Shown here in pieces: positions 54,196 to 62,300 of a stretch of DNA of 64,000 bases. Origin of the DNA: Arthrobacter crusticola. GTDB lineage: Bacteria; Actinomycetota; Actinomycetes; Actinomycetales; Micrococcaceae. The position numbers and the translations under genes were made by a program. The notes beneath the pieces are model-generated. The model saw only the letters and a program-made list of their open reading frames with translations. It made no database searches and was not told the DNA's origin. Position 1 is the first letter of the stretch. Every line of letters starts with the position of its first letter. Location of the stretch: contig NZ_SMTK01000001.1 of the NCBI RefSeq assembly GCF_004357995.1, positions 62,001 to 126,000 on the forward strand, in the 5' to 3' direction.

Positions 54196-55318
54196 GCTGC
54201 CGCACATCCTCGTAGACGGCCTCGGGCCGGACGGACCCGACCAGCGAGTCGTCGTGCTCGCACCGTTCGGCCGTCCAGCCCACCTGGGTCACGTCCACCC
54301 CGCAGGTGGAGCAGGCGATGACCCAGGCGAGGTGGACCCGGTGCAGCGTGCGGCCGATGGCGCCGGCGTTGATGACGTTGCCGATCCAGTAGACCCCGAC
54401 GGTCGGGGTTCCCACGGCCTGGGCGAGGTGGCGTGGTCCGCTGTCGTTGCCGACGACCACGGTGCTCGCGGCGAGCACCCCGGCCAGCTGGCCCAGGTCG
54501 AGGTCTCCGGCAAGTGAGGTGATCGAGGCGCCCGGCGCCTGCCGGCGTACGAGCCGAAGGATCTCCCGTGCGGCCGGAAGGTCGGTTTCATCCCCGACGA
54601 CGAGGACCCGGGCGCCGTCGGCGGCCGCGAGGGCGGCCACTGCGGCGAAGGATTCCGCCGGCCAGCGCCGACGGGGATCGGTCGCGCCCGGATGGAGGGT
54701 CACCAGCGGGGCGTCCCCGGGCACGAGCCGGGCGGCGCCGTCGAGTTCGTCCGCCCGTACCGCGATCCGCGGCTCGAGGATCCGCGGTTCGGCCCCCGCG
54801 AGGCCGGCAACCTCAAGGGCACGGAAGACCTCGTGCTGGTAGTACACGTAGGGAATGGTGCGCTCGAGCGCCACGGCGTCGGGGGTCCGGGTTCCGATTG
54901 TGTGCCGGGCGCCGAGGCGGAGCAGGAACGGATTCGAGTTGCGCCCGCCGCCGTGGATCTGGACGGCCAGGTCGAAGTTCAGCACAGCCATCCGGTCGAA
55001 AAACTTCTCTACCGCCAGCGGGTCGGCCGTCCCCTCGCGGATGCCCGGCGCCACCGGAACGATCTCGACGTCGGACACCGGGCCGGGGCGGTCCCTGAGC
55101 AGCGCGGCGGCGAGCGGGGTGCCCAGCAGGGTGATGCGTGCCTGGGGATACCGGGCCTTGAGGGCGTCGATGGCGGGCACGGCGAACATGAGGTCTCCGA
55201 GGCCTCCACCGCGCAGTACCGCGATGCGCTGGACATCCTCGAAGGCCGGACCCACCCGTCCGACTCCCCGGGCGGTCGCTTCAATGTTTTCGGCCACCGC
55301 CGGTAGGGCGTGGTTCAT
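54161..55318 (-). CDS. Glycosyltransferase family 9 (heptosyltransferase type), third copy
   Basis: A 385-aa GT-B enzyme. N-half AVLRGGGLGDLMFAVPAID and LAVQIHGGGRNSNPFLL; C-half VTLHPGATDPRRRWPAESFA, VVVGNDSGPRHLAQAVGTPT. The C-terminus has a Cys cluster CSTCGVDVTQVGWTAERCEH that could bind zinc. ATG 55318 follows CAGGAGGGGATC; the in-frame sequence upstream is non-family. It is divergent from the ALDH-hldE2-GT2 group. Confidence 0.87.
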   Translation of the reverse strand: MNHALPAVAENIEATARGVGRVGPAFEDVQRIAVLRGGGLGDLMFAVPAIDALKARYPQARITLLGTPLAAALLRDRPGPVSDVEIVPVAPGIREGTADPLAVEKFFDRMAVLNFDLAVQIHGGGRNSNPFLLRLGARHTIGTRTPDAVALERTIPYVYYQHEVFRALEVAGLAGAEPRILEPRIAVRADELDGAARLVPGDAPLVTLHPGATDPRRRWPAESFAAVAALAAADGARVLVVGDETDLPAAREILRLVRRQAPGASITSLAGDLDLGQLAGVLAASTVVVGNDSGPRHLAQAVGTPTVGVYWIGNVINAGAIGRTLHRVHLAWVIACSTCGVDVTQVGWTAERCEHDDSLVGSVRPEAVYEDVRQLMATTLPLRGR

Positions 55319-55457
55319 GATCCCCTCCTGATTCGACTCCGGGCCATATCCCGGGTCCGTCCCGGCGCCGACGCACCGTCTCCACCCGGCCGTGTTGAGG
55401 AAACCATAGGGTCCGGCAGGGACGCAGGACAATTTCTAAATCCCCCGCGCCGGGGCT

Positions 55458-55483
55458 GTGTAAATGCATGGACGCCGGGGTAT
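55458..55483 (+). promoter_or_regulatory. Possible SigB/SigF-type promoter before the ALDH gene
   Basis: GTGTAA (55458-55463) and GGGTAT (55478-55483) are separated by 14 bases, close to the GTTT-N15/16-GGGTAT form used by actinobacterial SigF/SigB. The GGGTA also pairs with a TACCC at 55493-55497. A sigma factor of this group is encoded at 45.5 kb. Confidence 0.4.
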
Positions 55484-55550
55484 TGGTCTAGCTACCCGCC
55501 GGATTTCGAGAGACGCCGCGGGCCGACCGGAGAACCTGCCAAGGAGCGCG

Positions 55551-56954
55551 ATGTCCACCAATTCCCACGTCGATTCGCCCCCAGGGGCCGACGCGATCAC
55601 CGTGCTGGATCCCCGGGACGGGACGGTTGTTGGAACCCTCGAACCCTCAACGCCGGAGCAGGTGGAGATCGCCCTGTCACTGGCCCGCACCGTCCACCCC
55701 GAGTGGGCAGCCACCGCCCCGGCGGTCCGAGGCCGGCACCTGCGTTCGGCCGCCGATGCCCTGCGGGCCGCGGCCCCGGAGCTTGCGGAGCTGAACGCCC
55801 GCGAGACGGGACGGCCCGTGGAGGAGGCGTTGGCCGGGGTGCACGCAGGGGTGTCGGCCCTTGAGCAGTACGCCGAACTGGGGCCGGTGCACCGGGGTCG
55901 TGCCCTGCGCGGGGCGGTGCTCGCGGCGGACTACACCGTGGCAGAGCCCCGTGGAGTCGCCGTCCTGCTGACCCCCTGGAACGATCCGGTGGCCGTCGCC
56001 GTGGGGTTGATCGCGGCGGCGCTGGTGACGGGCAACACCGTGGTGCATAAACCCAGCGAGCGCTGCCCCCACCTCGGCGTTCGGCTCGGGGAGGTCCTCT
56101 CTCAGGCCTTCCCCTACGGGGTGCTCATCACCCTCACCGGCGGAGCCGAGGTAGGGGCCCTCCTGACCCGGCAGAGCGGGGTCGACGTCTTCGCCCACGT
56201 CGGCTCAAGCGCCACGGGGGAGCGCATCGCCCGGGTCGCCGCACTGACCGGAACGCATGTGCTGCGGGAGAACGGCGGCAATGATCCGCTCGTCATCGAC
56301 GCCGACGTAGACCCGGTGTGGGCCGCGGAGCAGGCCGCGGTCGGTGCCTTCGCCAACAGCGGGCAGATCTGCACGGCGGTTGAGCGGATCTACGTGCACC
56401 GCGAAATATCCGGGCGCTTCGCCGAGGCGCTCGTCGAGCAGGCCCGGCGCCGCAACGACACTGGAGCGTTCGCCCCCCTCGTTGACACGAAGCTGCGCGA
56501 GGAGGTTCACGCCCAGGTTTCCGAGGCGATCACCTTCGGCGCGGTGCGGGCCATCGGGGGGAGGATCCCGGAAGGCCCGGGGGCACACTACCCGGCCACG
56601 GTGCTCCTGGGCTGCACCGAGGTGATGCGGGTGATGACCGAGGAGACCTTCGGCCCGGTCGCCCCGGTGACCGTGGTCGAGAGTTTCGAGGAGGGCCTTG
56701 CCCGCGCCGCCGCCGGCCGGTACGGCCTGGCCGCGACCGTGCTGACCGGCAGCATCGCCAATGCCCAGCGGGCCGTCGCCACCCTTCCGGTGGGCACCGT
56801 GAAGGTCAACGCCGTCTTCGGCGGCGCCCCCGGCGGCTCGGCCCAACCGCGGGGCATCAGCGGCGAGGGGTTCGGCTACGGGCCTGAACTGCTCGACGAA
56901 TTCACCCGGGTCAAGGTGGTGCACATCAGTTCCCCTTCGGCGCGGACACGCTGA
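55551..56954 (+). CDS. Aldehyde dehydrogenase family protein in the heptose cluster
   Basis: A 467-aa NAD(P)-dependent dehydrogenase. Catalytic Cys274 in NSGQICTAVERIYV and general base Glu240 in VLRENGGNDPLVI, where the usual ELGGK context is altered to ENGGN. Other ALDH blocks: LLTPWNDPVAVAVG, ALVTGNTVVHKPSE and EETFGPVAPVTVV. ATG follows AAGGAGCGCG. The stop and the next ATG share a base (TGATG), so it is coupled to hldE copy 2, which implies a substrate in the same pathway, for example a sugar aldehyde. Confidence 0.9.
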   Translation: MSTNSHVDSPPGADAITVLDPRDGTVVGTLEPSTPEQVEIALSLARTVHPEWAATAPAVRGRHLRSAADALRAAAPELAELNARETGRPVEEALAGVHAGVSALEQYAELGPVHRGRALRGAVLAADYTVAEPRGVAVLLTPWNDPVAVAVGLIAAALVTGNTVVHKPSERCPHLGVRLGEVLSQAFPYGVLITLTGGAEVGALLTRQSGVDVFAHVGSSATGERIARVAALTGTHVLRENGGNDPLVIDADVDPVWAAEQAAVGAFANSGQICTAVERIYVHREISGRFAEALVEQARRRNDTGAFAPLVDTKLREEVHAQVSEAITFGAVRAIGGRIPEGPGAHYPATVLLGCTEVMRVMTEETFGPVAPVTVVESFEEGLARAAAGRYGLAATVLTGSIANAQRAVATLPVGTVKVNAVFGGAPGGSAQPRGISGEGFGYGPELLDEFTRVKVVHISSPSARTR

Positions 56955-58450
56955 TGGGCGGCCTCGAGGAGGTCCGGGGCCTGGCGGGCTGGGTTCCGCT
57001 GCGCATCGCCGCGATGTCGCCGGTCATCACGGTGGTGGGCGATGTGATGCTCGACGGCTGGTTCAGCGGCACCATTGAGCGGCTCTGCCGGGAGGCACCG
57101 GCGCCGGTGGTGGAGCTCGACCGCCGGGACTACGCGCCGGGCGGCGCGGCCAATACCGCGATGAACCTCGCCGCCCTCGGAGCGCGGGTGCGCCTATGCG
57201 GGCTTACGGGCGCCGACGACGCCGGCGCTCGACTGCGCCGACTGCTCACCGAGGCGGGCGTTGACGTCACCCACCTCGTCGAGGATCCGGCCATCACCAC
57301 GACCACCAAGTACCGCATCCTCGGCGGCGACCAGGTGCTGCTGCGCCTCGATGAAACCCCCCGGAGCGTGCCGGCTGGTGCCGCTGCGCGGGTGGCCGCC
57401 GAGGCCGCCGCCGCCATCGCCGGCAGCGACGCCGTCATCGTATGCGACTACGGCTCCGGCGTCCTCGACGGGCAGGTCCGCGATGCCCTCGCCGCCGCCC
57501 AGGGTGACCGGCTGACCCTCGTGGACGCCCACGACCCGGCCGCGTGGGCCGCACTGCGCCCCGACCTGGTCACGCCCAACGCCCGCGAGGCGGCGGGACT
57601 GCTCGGGGAGCGGCTCGACCCTCGGGGAGACCGGGCCCGGGCGGTGCGCCAGCGCAGCGCCGACCTGCTCGAGGCGAGTGGAGCGGCCGCCGTCGTGGTC
57701 ACCCTCGACCGCGACGGCACGGTACTGCTGACCGCCGACGGCGAGTTCCACCGCACCTGGGCGAGGCCTGCGACCGAGAAGCAGGCCTCCGGCGCGGGGG
57801 ACACCTTTGTGGCATGCCTGGCCGCCGCCCGCGCCGCCGGGCTGCCGCTGACCACCAGCCTCGACCTCGCCCAGGCAGGCGCCGACATCGTGGTGCACCG
57901 CGCCGGCACCTCGGTCTGTTCGGCCGCGGACCTGGCCCAGCACCTCGGCAGCTTCGCGGGAACGGCGCTTGAACCGGACGAGCTGCTGCAGGCCATCCGG
58001 CGGGAGCGGGCCGAGGGGCGGAGGATCGTGCTCACCAACGGCTGTTTCGACGTACTCCACCGCGGCCACACTGCCTACCTCAACCAGGCCAAGCAGCTCG
58101 GCGACGTGCTCGTCGTCGCCGTGAACGACGACGACGGGGTGCGGCGGCTCAAGGGCCCCGACCGCCCCATCAACCCCGCCGCCGACCGGGCCGGCGTGCT
58201 GGCCGCCCTCAGTTGCGTCGACTATGTCACCGTGTTCAGCACCGACACCCCGGTGCCCCTGATCGAGGCCCTGCGCCCGGACATCTACGCCAAGGGCGGC
58301 GACTACTCCGAGCAGATGCTCGCCGAGACACCGGCCGTTGAGGCGTGCGGCGGGACGGTGCGGATCCTCGACTACGTTCCCGAACGGTCCACCTCGGCGG
58401 TGGTGCGGAAGATCCGCGGGCCGGGTCCGGTGGTGGAGGGCGCGTCGTGA
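56954..58450 (+). CDS. hldE: Bifunctional heptose kinase / nucleotidyltransferase, copy 2
   Basis: A 498-aa HldE-like fusion. Kinase (about 20-335): VVGDVMLDGWFSGTIERLC, APGGAANTAMNLAALGARV, VCDYGSGVLDGQVRDAL and QASGAGDTFVACLAAAR. Nucleotidyltransferase (about 365-490): VLTNGCFDVLHRGHTAYL, RRLKGPDRPINPAADRAGVL, YAKGGDYSEQML and YVPERSTSAVV. It matches classical HldE better than copy 1. Start ATG 56954 (TGATG) or the internal ATG at 57014, just before SPVITVVGD; the latter gives the usual N-terminus. It overlaps the GT2 gene by GTGA. Confidence 0.9.
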   Translation: MGGLEEVRGLAGWVPLRIAAMSPVITVVGDVMLDGWFSGTIERLCREAPAPVVELDRRDYAPGGAANTAMNLAALGARVRLCGLTGADDAGARLRRLLTEAGVDVTHLVEDPAITTTTKYRILGGDQVLLRLDETPRSVPAGAAARVAAEAAAAIAGSDAVIVCDYGSGVLDGQVRDALAAAQGDRLTLVDAHDPAAWAALRPDLVTPNAREAAGLLGERLDPRGDRARAVRQRSADLLEASGAAAVVVTLDRDGTVLLTADGEFHRTWARPATEKQASGAGDTFVACLAAARAAGLPLTTSLDLAQAGADIVVHRAGTSVCSAADLAQHLGSFAGTALEPDELLQAIRRERAEGRRIVLTNGCFDVLHRGHTAYLNQAKQLGDVLVVAVNDDDGVRRLKGPDRPINPAADRAGVLAALSCVDYVTVFSTDTPVPLIEALRPDIYAKGGDYSEQMLAETPAVEACGGTVRILDYVPERSTSAVVRKIRGPGPVVEGAS

Positions 58451-59307
58451 CCCGGCGCTGGTCGGCGGACTGGGGTGTGCCGGCCAAACCCGCCGACCCG
58501 GAAATCGACGTCCTCATCCCTTCCTTTGCCCGGCCCGCCGAGCTGGCCGTGACCCTCGCCGGCCTGGCCGCGCAGGACACCCCCGACTTCCGGGTCATCA
58601 TCAGTGACCAGACCGAGGGCGCCCCGGCGTGGGAGCACCCCGCGGTGCAGGCGATGGTGCGGGTGCTCCGCGCCCAGGGCCGCGCCGTGCAGTGCGGGCG
58701 CCACTTGCCCCGCCGGGGCCTGGCCGAACACCGCAGCCATCTCCTCGGCCTTGCGGAGGCACCCTGCGTGCTGTTCCTGGACAACGACGTGTGGCTCGAA
58801 CCGGGGACGCTGCAGCGGATGCACGCTGCACTCGCCGCCTCCGGCGCCGGGTTCGTCGGCTCCGCCGTCCAGGGCCTGTCCCACCTTACGGACGACCGCC
58901 CGCAGGAACGCGCGCCCCTTGAGTTCTGGGAGGACGGCCGGGTGGTTCCGGAACGGGTGCGGCCCTCGAGCCCCGGCTTTGCCAGATGGCCGCTCCATAA
59001 CGCCGCGAACCTCGCCCATGCCGCCGCCGGGCTGGACGTCGAACCGGGAGCCTGGCTGCTCTACAAGGTCGCGTGGGTCGGCGGGTGCGTCCTGTTCGAC
59101 CGGAGGGCGCTGCAGCAGTGCGGCGGGTTCGATTTCTGGGAGGACCTTCCGCCCGCCCACGCCGGTGAGGATGTCACGGCGCAGTGGCGCGTCATGGAGC
59201 GCCACGGTGGAGCCGGCCTGCTGCCCTCCGGGGCGGTGCATCTTGAGTCACCGACGACGGTCATCGACCGCGCCATAGACGCTGCCGGGGTGATCCTCGG
59301 CCAGTGA
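58447..59307 (+). CDS. Glycosyltransferase family 2
   Basis: A 286-aa GT-A enzyme, inverting type. DVLIPSFARPAELAVTLAGL opens the fold; the metal-binding DxD region is FLDNDVWLEPGTLQRM; the acceptor-side region WVGGCVLFDRRALQQCGGFD and a later GEDVTAQWRV (ED motif) follow. No membrane segment. GTG start overlapping the hldE2 stop (GTGA). Closes the heptose cluster. Confidence 0.87.
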   Translation: MTRRWSADWGVPAKPADPEIDVLIPSFARPAELAVTLAGLAAQDTPDFRVIISDQTEGAPAWEHPAVQAMVRVLRAQGRAVQCGRHLPRRGLAEHRSHLLGLAEAPCVLFLDNDVWLEPGTLQRMHAALAASGAGFVGSAVQGLSHLTDDRPQERAPLEFWEDGRVVPERVRPSSPGFARWPLHNAANLAHAAAGLDVEPGAWLLYKVAWVGGCVLFDRRALQQCGGFDFWEDLPPAHAGEDVTAQWRVMERHGGAGLLPSGAVHLESPTTVIDRAIDAAGVILGQ

Positions 59308-59337
59308 ATCGATCCATCAACAGAAGGGACGCACGCA

Positions 59338-59529
59338 ATGGCCAATCCAAGCCCGATCGATATCCAGAAAGCACTCGGGGGAATCGACTACCCCGTATCC
59401 AAGGACGACCTGGTGAAGCACGCCGAGGGCTCAGGCGCCGGTGACGACGTGATGGAGACCCTGCGGGGGCTGCCCGACCGGGAGTATGACTCCCCAACGG
59501 ACGTCAACAAGGAGGCCTCCAACTCCTGA
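59338..59529 (+). CDS. DUF2795 domain protein
   Basis: A 63-aa hydrophilic protein of the DUF2795 family: ALGGIDYPVSKDDLVKHAEG then DDVMETLRGLPDREYDSPTD. The family is small, soluble and widespread in actinobacteria, of unknown role. It lies 30 bases after the GT2 gene, possibly as its last cistron. Confidence 0.85.
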   Translation: MANPSPIDIQKALGGIDYPVSKDDLVKHAEGSGAGDDVMETLRGLPDREYDSPTDVNKEASNS

Positions 59530-59578
59530 GCGCCCGCTCCGGTCCGGGCCTCGACCGGCCACGGCCGGGGGACGGGCA

Positions 59579-59601
59579 CGGTCCGGCCACCGGCCGGACC
59601 G
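59579..59601 (+). repeat. GC-rich hairpin after the DUF2795 gene
   Basis: CGGTCCGGCC-ACC-GGCCGGACCG, a 10-base stem, about 50 bases past the stop. It lacks a T-run and sits ahead of a better terminator. Confidence 0.5.
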
Positions 59602-59621
59602 GAGTGGAACGGTGTGCTTAC

Positions 59622-59676
59622 GGTGCCCGGGAGCCGCGGCGTCATGCTGGCCGGTTCCCGGGCACCTTCCTTGTTT
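59622..59676 (+). terminator. Intrinsic terminator before the DHA2 exporter
   Basis: 14-base arms GGTGCCCGGGAGCC and GGTTCCCGGGCACC (one G-T pair) around a 17-base loop, followed by TTCCTTGTTT. It ends the heptose/DUF2795 transcript. Confidence 0.75.
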
Positions 59677-59744
59677 GGCTTTCCGGTCGATGGGACACTG
59701 ACTGTTGGCAGCGGCCGGGAGGCCTGCCGGGAGGCAGATGATTC

Positions 59745-61370
59745 ATGAACGAGGTTGTACGGTTCGGGTCGGCGTCAGGCCGCTGGCTGTTGCTGGCATC
59801 CATTCTGGGGTCGGCAATCGCGGGGATCGACGCCACAGTCGTCAACGTGGCGCTTCCCGCGATCGGCGAGGAATTCAATGCGCCCTTCGAGGTCCTGCAG
59901 TGGACGATCACGGCCTATACGCTGACCCTGGCCGCCTTCATCCTGCTGGGCGGATCGCTGGGCGACCGGTACGGCCGCAAGCGCGTGTTCGTCATCGGCG
60001 TCGTATGGTTCGCCGTGGCTTCGCTGCTGTGCGGGCTGGCCCCCAACGCCGGCACCCTGATCGCCGCGCGTGCCCTGCAGGGGATCGGAGGGGCCCTGCT
60101 GACCCCGGGCAGCCTGGCCATGATCCAGGCATCATTCGTCTGGGAGGACCGCGCGCGGGCCATCGGCGCCTGGTCGGGACTCGGAGGTGTGGCGACGGCC
60201 ATCGGGCCCTTCCTGGGCGGCTGGCTCGTCGAAAGCGTCTCCTGGCGGTGGATCTTCCTCATCAACGTGCCGATCGCCGCCGTCGTCGTCATCATCTCCC
60301 ACCGCCACGTCCCGGAAACCCGAAACCCCTCGGCCACCGGTGCCCCGGACTACCTCGGCGGTCTGCTGGGGGCGGGGGCGCTGGGCGGCTGGACCTACGC
60401 GCTGATCGACATCCCCACCGCCGGGCCTCTGGCCGCGCCGGTGGTCACCGCGGCCGCATTCGGCACGGTGTGCATCATCGCTTTCTTCATCACGGAGAGC
60501 AGGCTGGCCCGGCCCATGCTGCCGCTGGGCATCTTCGCGGTGCGCCAGTTCAGTGCCACGAACGCCGTCACCTTCCTCATCTACGGCGCCTTCGGGGGCA
60601 TCTTCTTCCTGCTCGTCGTCCACCTGCAGGTCGTCGCCGGCTTCTCTCCGCTTGCGGCGGGAATCGCGCTGCTGCCGGTGACCGTGCTGATGCTCCTGCT
60701 GTCCTCTCGGGCCGGTGCGCTGAGTGTACGCATCGGGCCGCGGTTTCCCATGGCGGCGGGCCCGGCCATCTGCGCGGTAGCCGCGCTGATGATGCTGGGC
60801 ATCGGCGAGGGCGCGTCCTACTGGGTCGACGTCCTTCCCTCGGTTGTCGTCCTTGGGCTCGGACTTTCCCTGCTGGTCGCACCGCTGACCTCCACGGCGC
60901 TGTCCTCCGTGCCCGACGCGCAGGCCGGCCTCGCCTCCGGCGTCAACAACGCTGTCGCCCGCGCCGCAGGCCTTCTCGCCATCGCGGTGCTTCCGGCCCT
61001 CGCCGGACTGTCAGGGGACGCCTACACGGATCCGCCGGTCTTCGCCGAGGGGTTCCGGTTCGCGGCGATGGCGTGCGCCGGGGTCCTTGCCGCCGCGGCG
61101 GTCCTGGCCGCAGTCACGATCCGCAACCCCGCACTGCCCGAAGGGGCGGATCGCTCGGCACAGCCGGAGTCGAAGGCGCCGATGCCCACAGACGCCACCG
61201 GTGCTGGAACCGCCGACACCAGCGGTGCCGGGGCCGGCCGCGCTGCCGGTGCATGGACTACCGGGTCCGCTGTGACCGGTGCCGCGACCCTGCGCCACTG
61301 CGCGGTGGACGGCCCGCCGGCGGCTGTGTGCGCGGCGGTCCAGGAGTTGCGCCACCACCCCGACGACTAG
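59745..61370 (+). CDS. MFS transporter, DHA2 family (EmrB/QacA-like)
   Basis: A 541-aa proton-coupled exporter with fourteen predicted helices. GIDATVVNVALPAIGEEF is the DHA2 N-terminal motif; GGSLGDRYGRKRVFVIG is motif A; GGALLTPGSLAMIQASF is in helix 4-5 with motif C nearby. The C-terminal ~75 residues form a soluble Ala/Gly/Thr-rich tail ending LRHCAVDGPPAAVCAAV. ATG 59745 has GGGAGGCAG upstream. Substrate probably drugs or organic cations. Confidence 0.9.
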   Translation: MNEVVRFGSASGRWLLLASILGSAIAGIDATVVNVALPAIGEEFNAPFEVLQWTITAYTLTLAAFILLGGSLGDRYGRKRVFVIGVVWFAVASLLCGLAPNAGTLIAARALQGIGGALLTPGSLAMIQASFVWEDRARAIGAWSGLGGVATAIGPFLGGWLVESVSWRWIFLINVPIAAVVVIISHRHVPETRNPSATGAPDYLGGLLGAGALGGWTYALIDIPTAGPLAAPVVTAAAFGTVCIIAFFITESRLARPMLPLGIFAVRQFSATNAVTFLIYGAFGGIFFLLVVHLQVVAGFSPLAAGIALLPVTVLMLLLSSRAGALSVRIGPRFPMAAGPAICAVAALMMLGIGEGASYWVDVLPSVVVLGLGLSLLVAPLTSTALSSVPDAQAGLASGVNNAVARAAGLLAIAVLPALAGLSGDAYTDPPVFAEGFRFAAMACAGVLAAAAVLAAVTIRNPALPEGADRSAQPESKAPMPTDATGAGTADTSGAGAGRAAGAWTTGSAVTGAATLRHCAVDGPPAAVCAAVQELRHHPDD

Positions 61371-61377
61371 CGCCGCA

Positions 61378-61614
61378 CTACCGGTCCGGCTGCTGCGGAC
61401 GCTCGCGCCTCATCCAGATGACCACGACGTACAGGACGATGCAGGCGACGATGATGCGGCCGAGGTTAGGCCCGGACAGGGCCGTGTCGATAACGATGAT
61501 GGCGAGGATGATGCTGCCGATCAGGAGCCGTGCCGTGGAGCGCCCGCCGGAGCGCGGCAGCTGCGGCCAGGGATGGAAGTCGAACCGCTGCGGGTCATCG
61601 GCGTTGGATTTCAC
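61378..61614 (-). CDS. Small two-helix membrane protein
   Basis: A 78-aa protein with two hydrophobic helices (STARLLIGSIILAIIVIDTA and RIIVACIVLYVVVIWMRR) and a hydrophilic N-terminus. The GTG at 61614 is preferred over an ATG at 61656 because AGGAG lies just before it. Codon use is typical of the host. No family recognised; convergent with the DHA2 gene, seven bases between stops. Confidence 0.65.
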   Translation of the reverse strand: MKSNADDPQRFDFHPWPQLPRSGGRSTARLLIGSIILAIIVIDTALSGPNLGRIIVACIVLYVVVIWMRRERPQQPDR

Positions 61615-61924
61615 GCGGAGCTCCTGAAGGCCGGGAGGAGTCGGTTGCGGCCCCACGGGTTGCGCTGTGGCGTCGCACCTACCTTACAACGAACGGAACC
61701 CGGCAGCTGGCGAGAGCTTGCCGGGTTCCTCGAAGCCCGCTGGGAGCTTCTGTCTTAAGCATAGACCCAGCCAGGTCCCGCCTCTTACCACCGGCCGCGG
61801 GCCCCCGCGACCCCCGCGGGCCGGGCAGGGCAGGGCGGCGGCACCGACTACCTGACTTCTCCGCTGCGGGAACGGGTAGCGCCTACCCGGGACCCCAAAC
61901 CTTCGGCACTCGTAGCGTTGTTTT
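61615..61924. other. Intergenic region with one hairpin
   Basis: No convincing gene. It holds an 11-base perfect inverted repeat (61695-61705 and 61719-61729, GGAACCCGGCA and complement) without T-run, a short run of T/A around 61755-61765, and a dense G/C stretch about 61785-61835. Confidence 0.5.
61913..61918 (+). promoter_or_regulatory. -10 element of the miniprotein (TAGCGT)
   Basis: TAGCGT, TGTTTT, then ATG at 61925. Hexamer and spacing are identical to those before sbcD. This is the main support for the short gene. Confidence 0.45.
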
Positions 61925-62008
61925 ATGGAATACAGGGAGCATAGGTGTCAGTGTTGCGGGGAACTGGCGGAGACGGTGTTCTGCGAGGACTGCTCCGATC
62001 ACGCCTAG
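61925..62008 (+). CDS. 27-residue zinc-ribbon-like miniprotein
   Basis: A 27-codon open frame, MEYREHRCQCCGELAETVFC then EDCSDHA. Cysteines are at residues 8, 10, 11, 20 and 23, giving a CxC(C)-x8-CxxC pattern of zinc ribbons, with His nearby. It has no ribosome site but a -10 hexamer six bases before its ATG. AGG, TGT and other uncommon codons occur, so it may be acquired. Not a known family; coding status rests on the motif and promoter only. Confidence 0.4.
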   Translation: MEYREHRCQCCGELAETVFCEDCSDHA

Positions 62009-62157
62009 GAGACGTCCTCTGGGAACCAAAGGGTCACATAGCCGGCCTGTTCTTCCATTTCGGATTGACCGCATCGACACTCATCGTCATCGCGCGGGTG
62101 GTGCCAGCAACCTACGTTGTCCGTGGTTGCGGTGTAGACGGCGCGGCGCCCGCCCAT
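62005..62157 (-). CDS. Possible small hypothetical protein
   Basis: An open frame of about 50 aa from an ATG at 62157 (GGTGAG before it), or 62 aa from a TTG at 62193. It includes GRRAVYTATTDNVGCWHHP and DECRCGQSEMEEQAGYVTLW. Composition is not obviously random and codons are less G/C-biased than the host. It overlaps the miniprotein stop by four bases, tail to tail. No family; it may be a relic. Confidence 0.25.
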   Translation of the reverse strand: MGGRRAVYTATTDNVGCWHHPRDDDECRCGQSEMEEQAGYVTLWFPEDVS

Positions 62158-62243
62158 GCGCTCACCAAGTTCGAGCGCGCGTGGTCGCACCAATTCTGAC
62201 CTCGGTGGTCAGCCTGAAACTCAGAGTGAGCCCGATCTGAGGC

Positions 62244-62290
62244 AAAAGAGAAGCGGCCCCCACCCGACATGATGTCGAGTAGGAGCCGCT
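62244..62290 (-). terminator. Terminator of the former tRNA gene
   Basis: An 18-base stem (62252-62269 with 62273-62290, a few G-U pairs, 3-base loop), followed on the minus strand by CTCTTTTG. It sits 11 bases beyond the tRNA 3' fragment and would have ended the tRNA transcript, which shows that the left side is the old chromosomal flank. Confidence 0.75.
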
Positions 62291-62300
62291 TTCCTCCCTG

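Noticed and set aside
46357..59307. Reading the heptose genes as an LPS core cluster
   Set aside because: The rest of the window (sortase, lipoproteins, menaquinone-type mqo, actinobacterial gene order) is Gram-positive, and there are no lipid A or Lpt genes.
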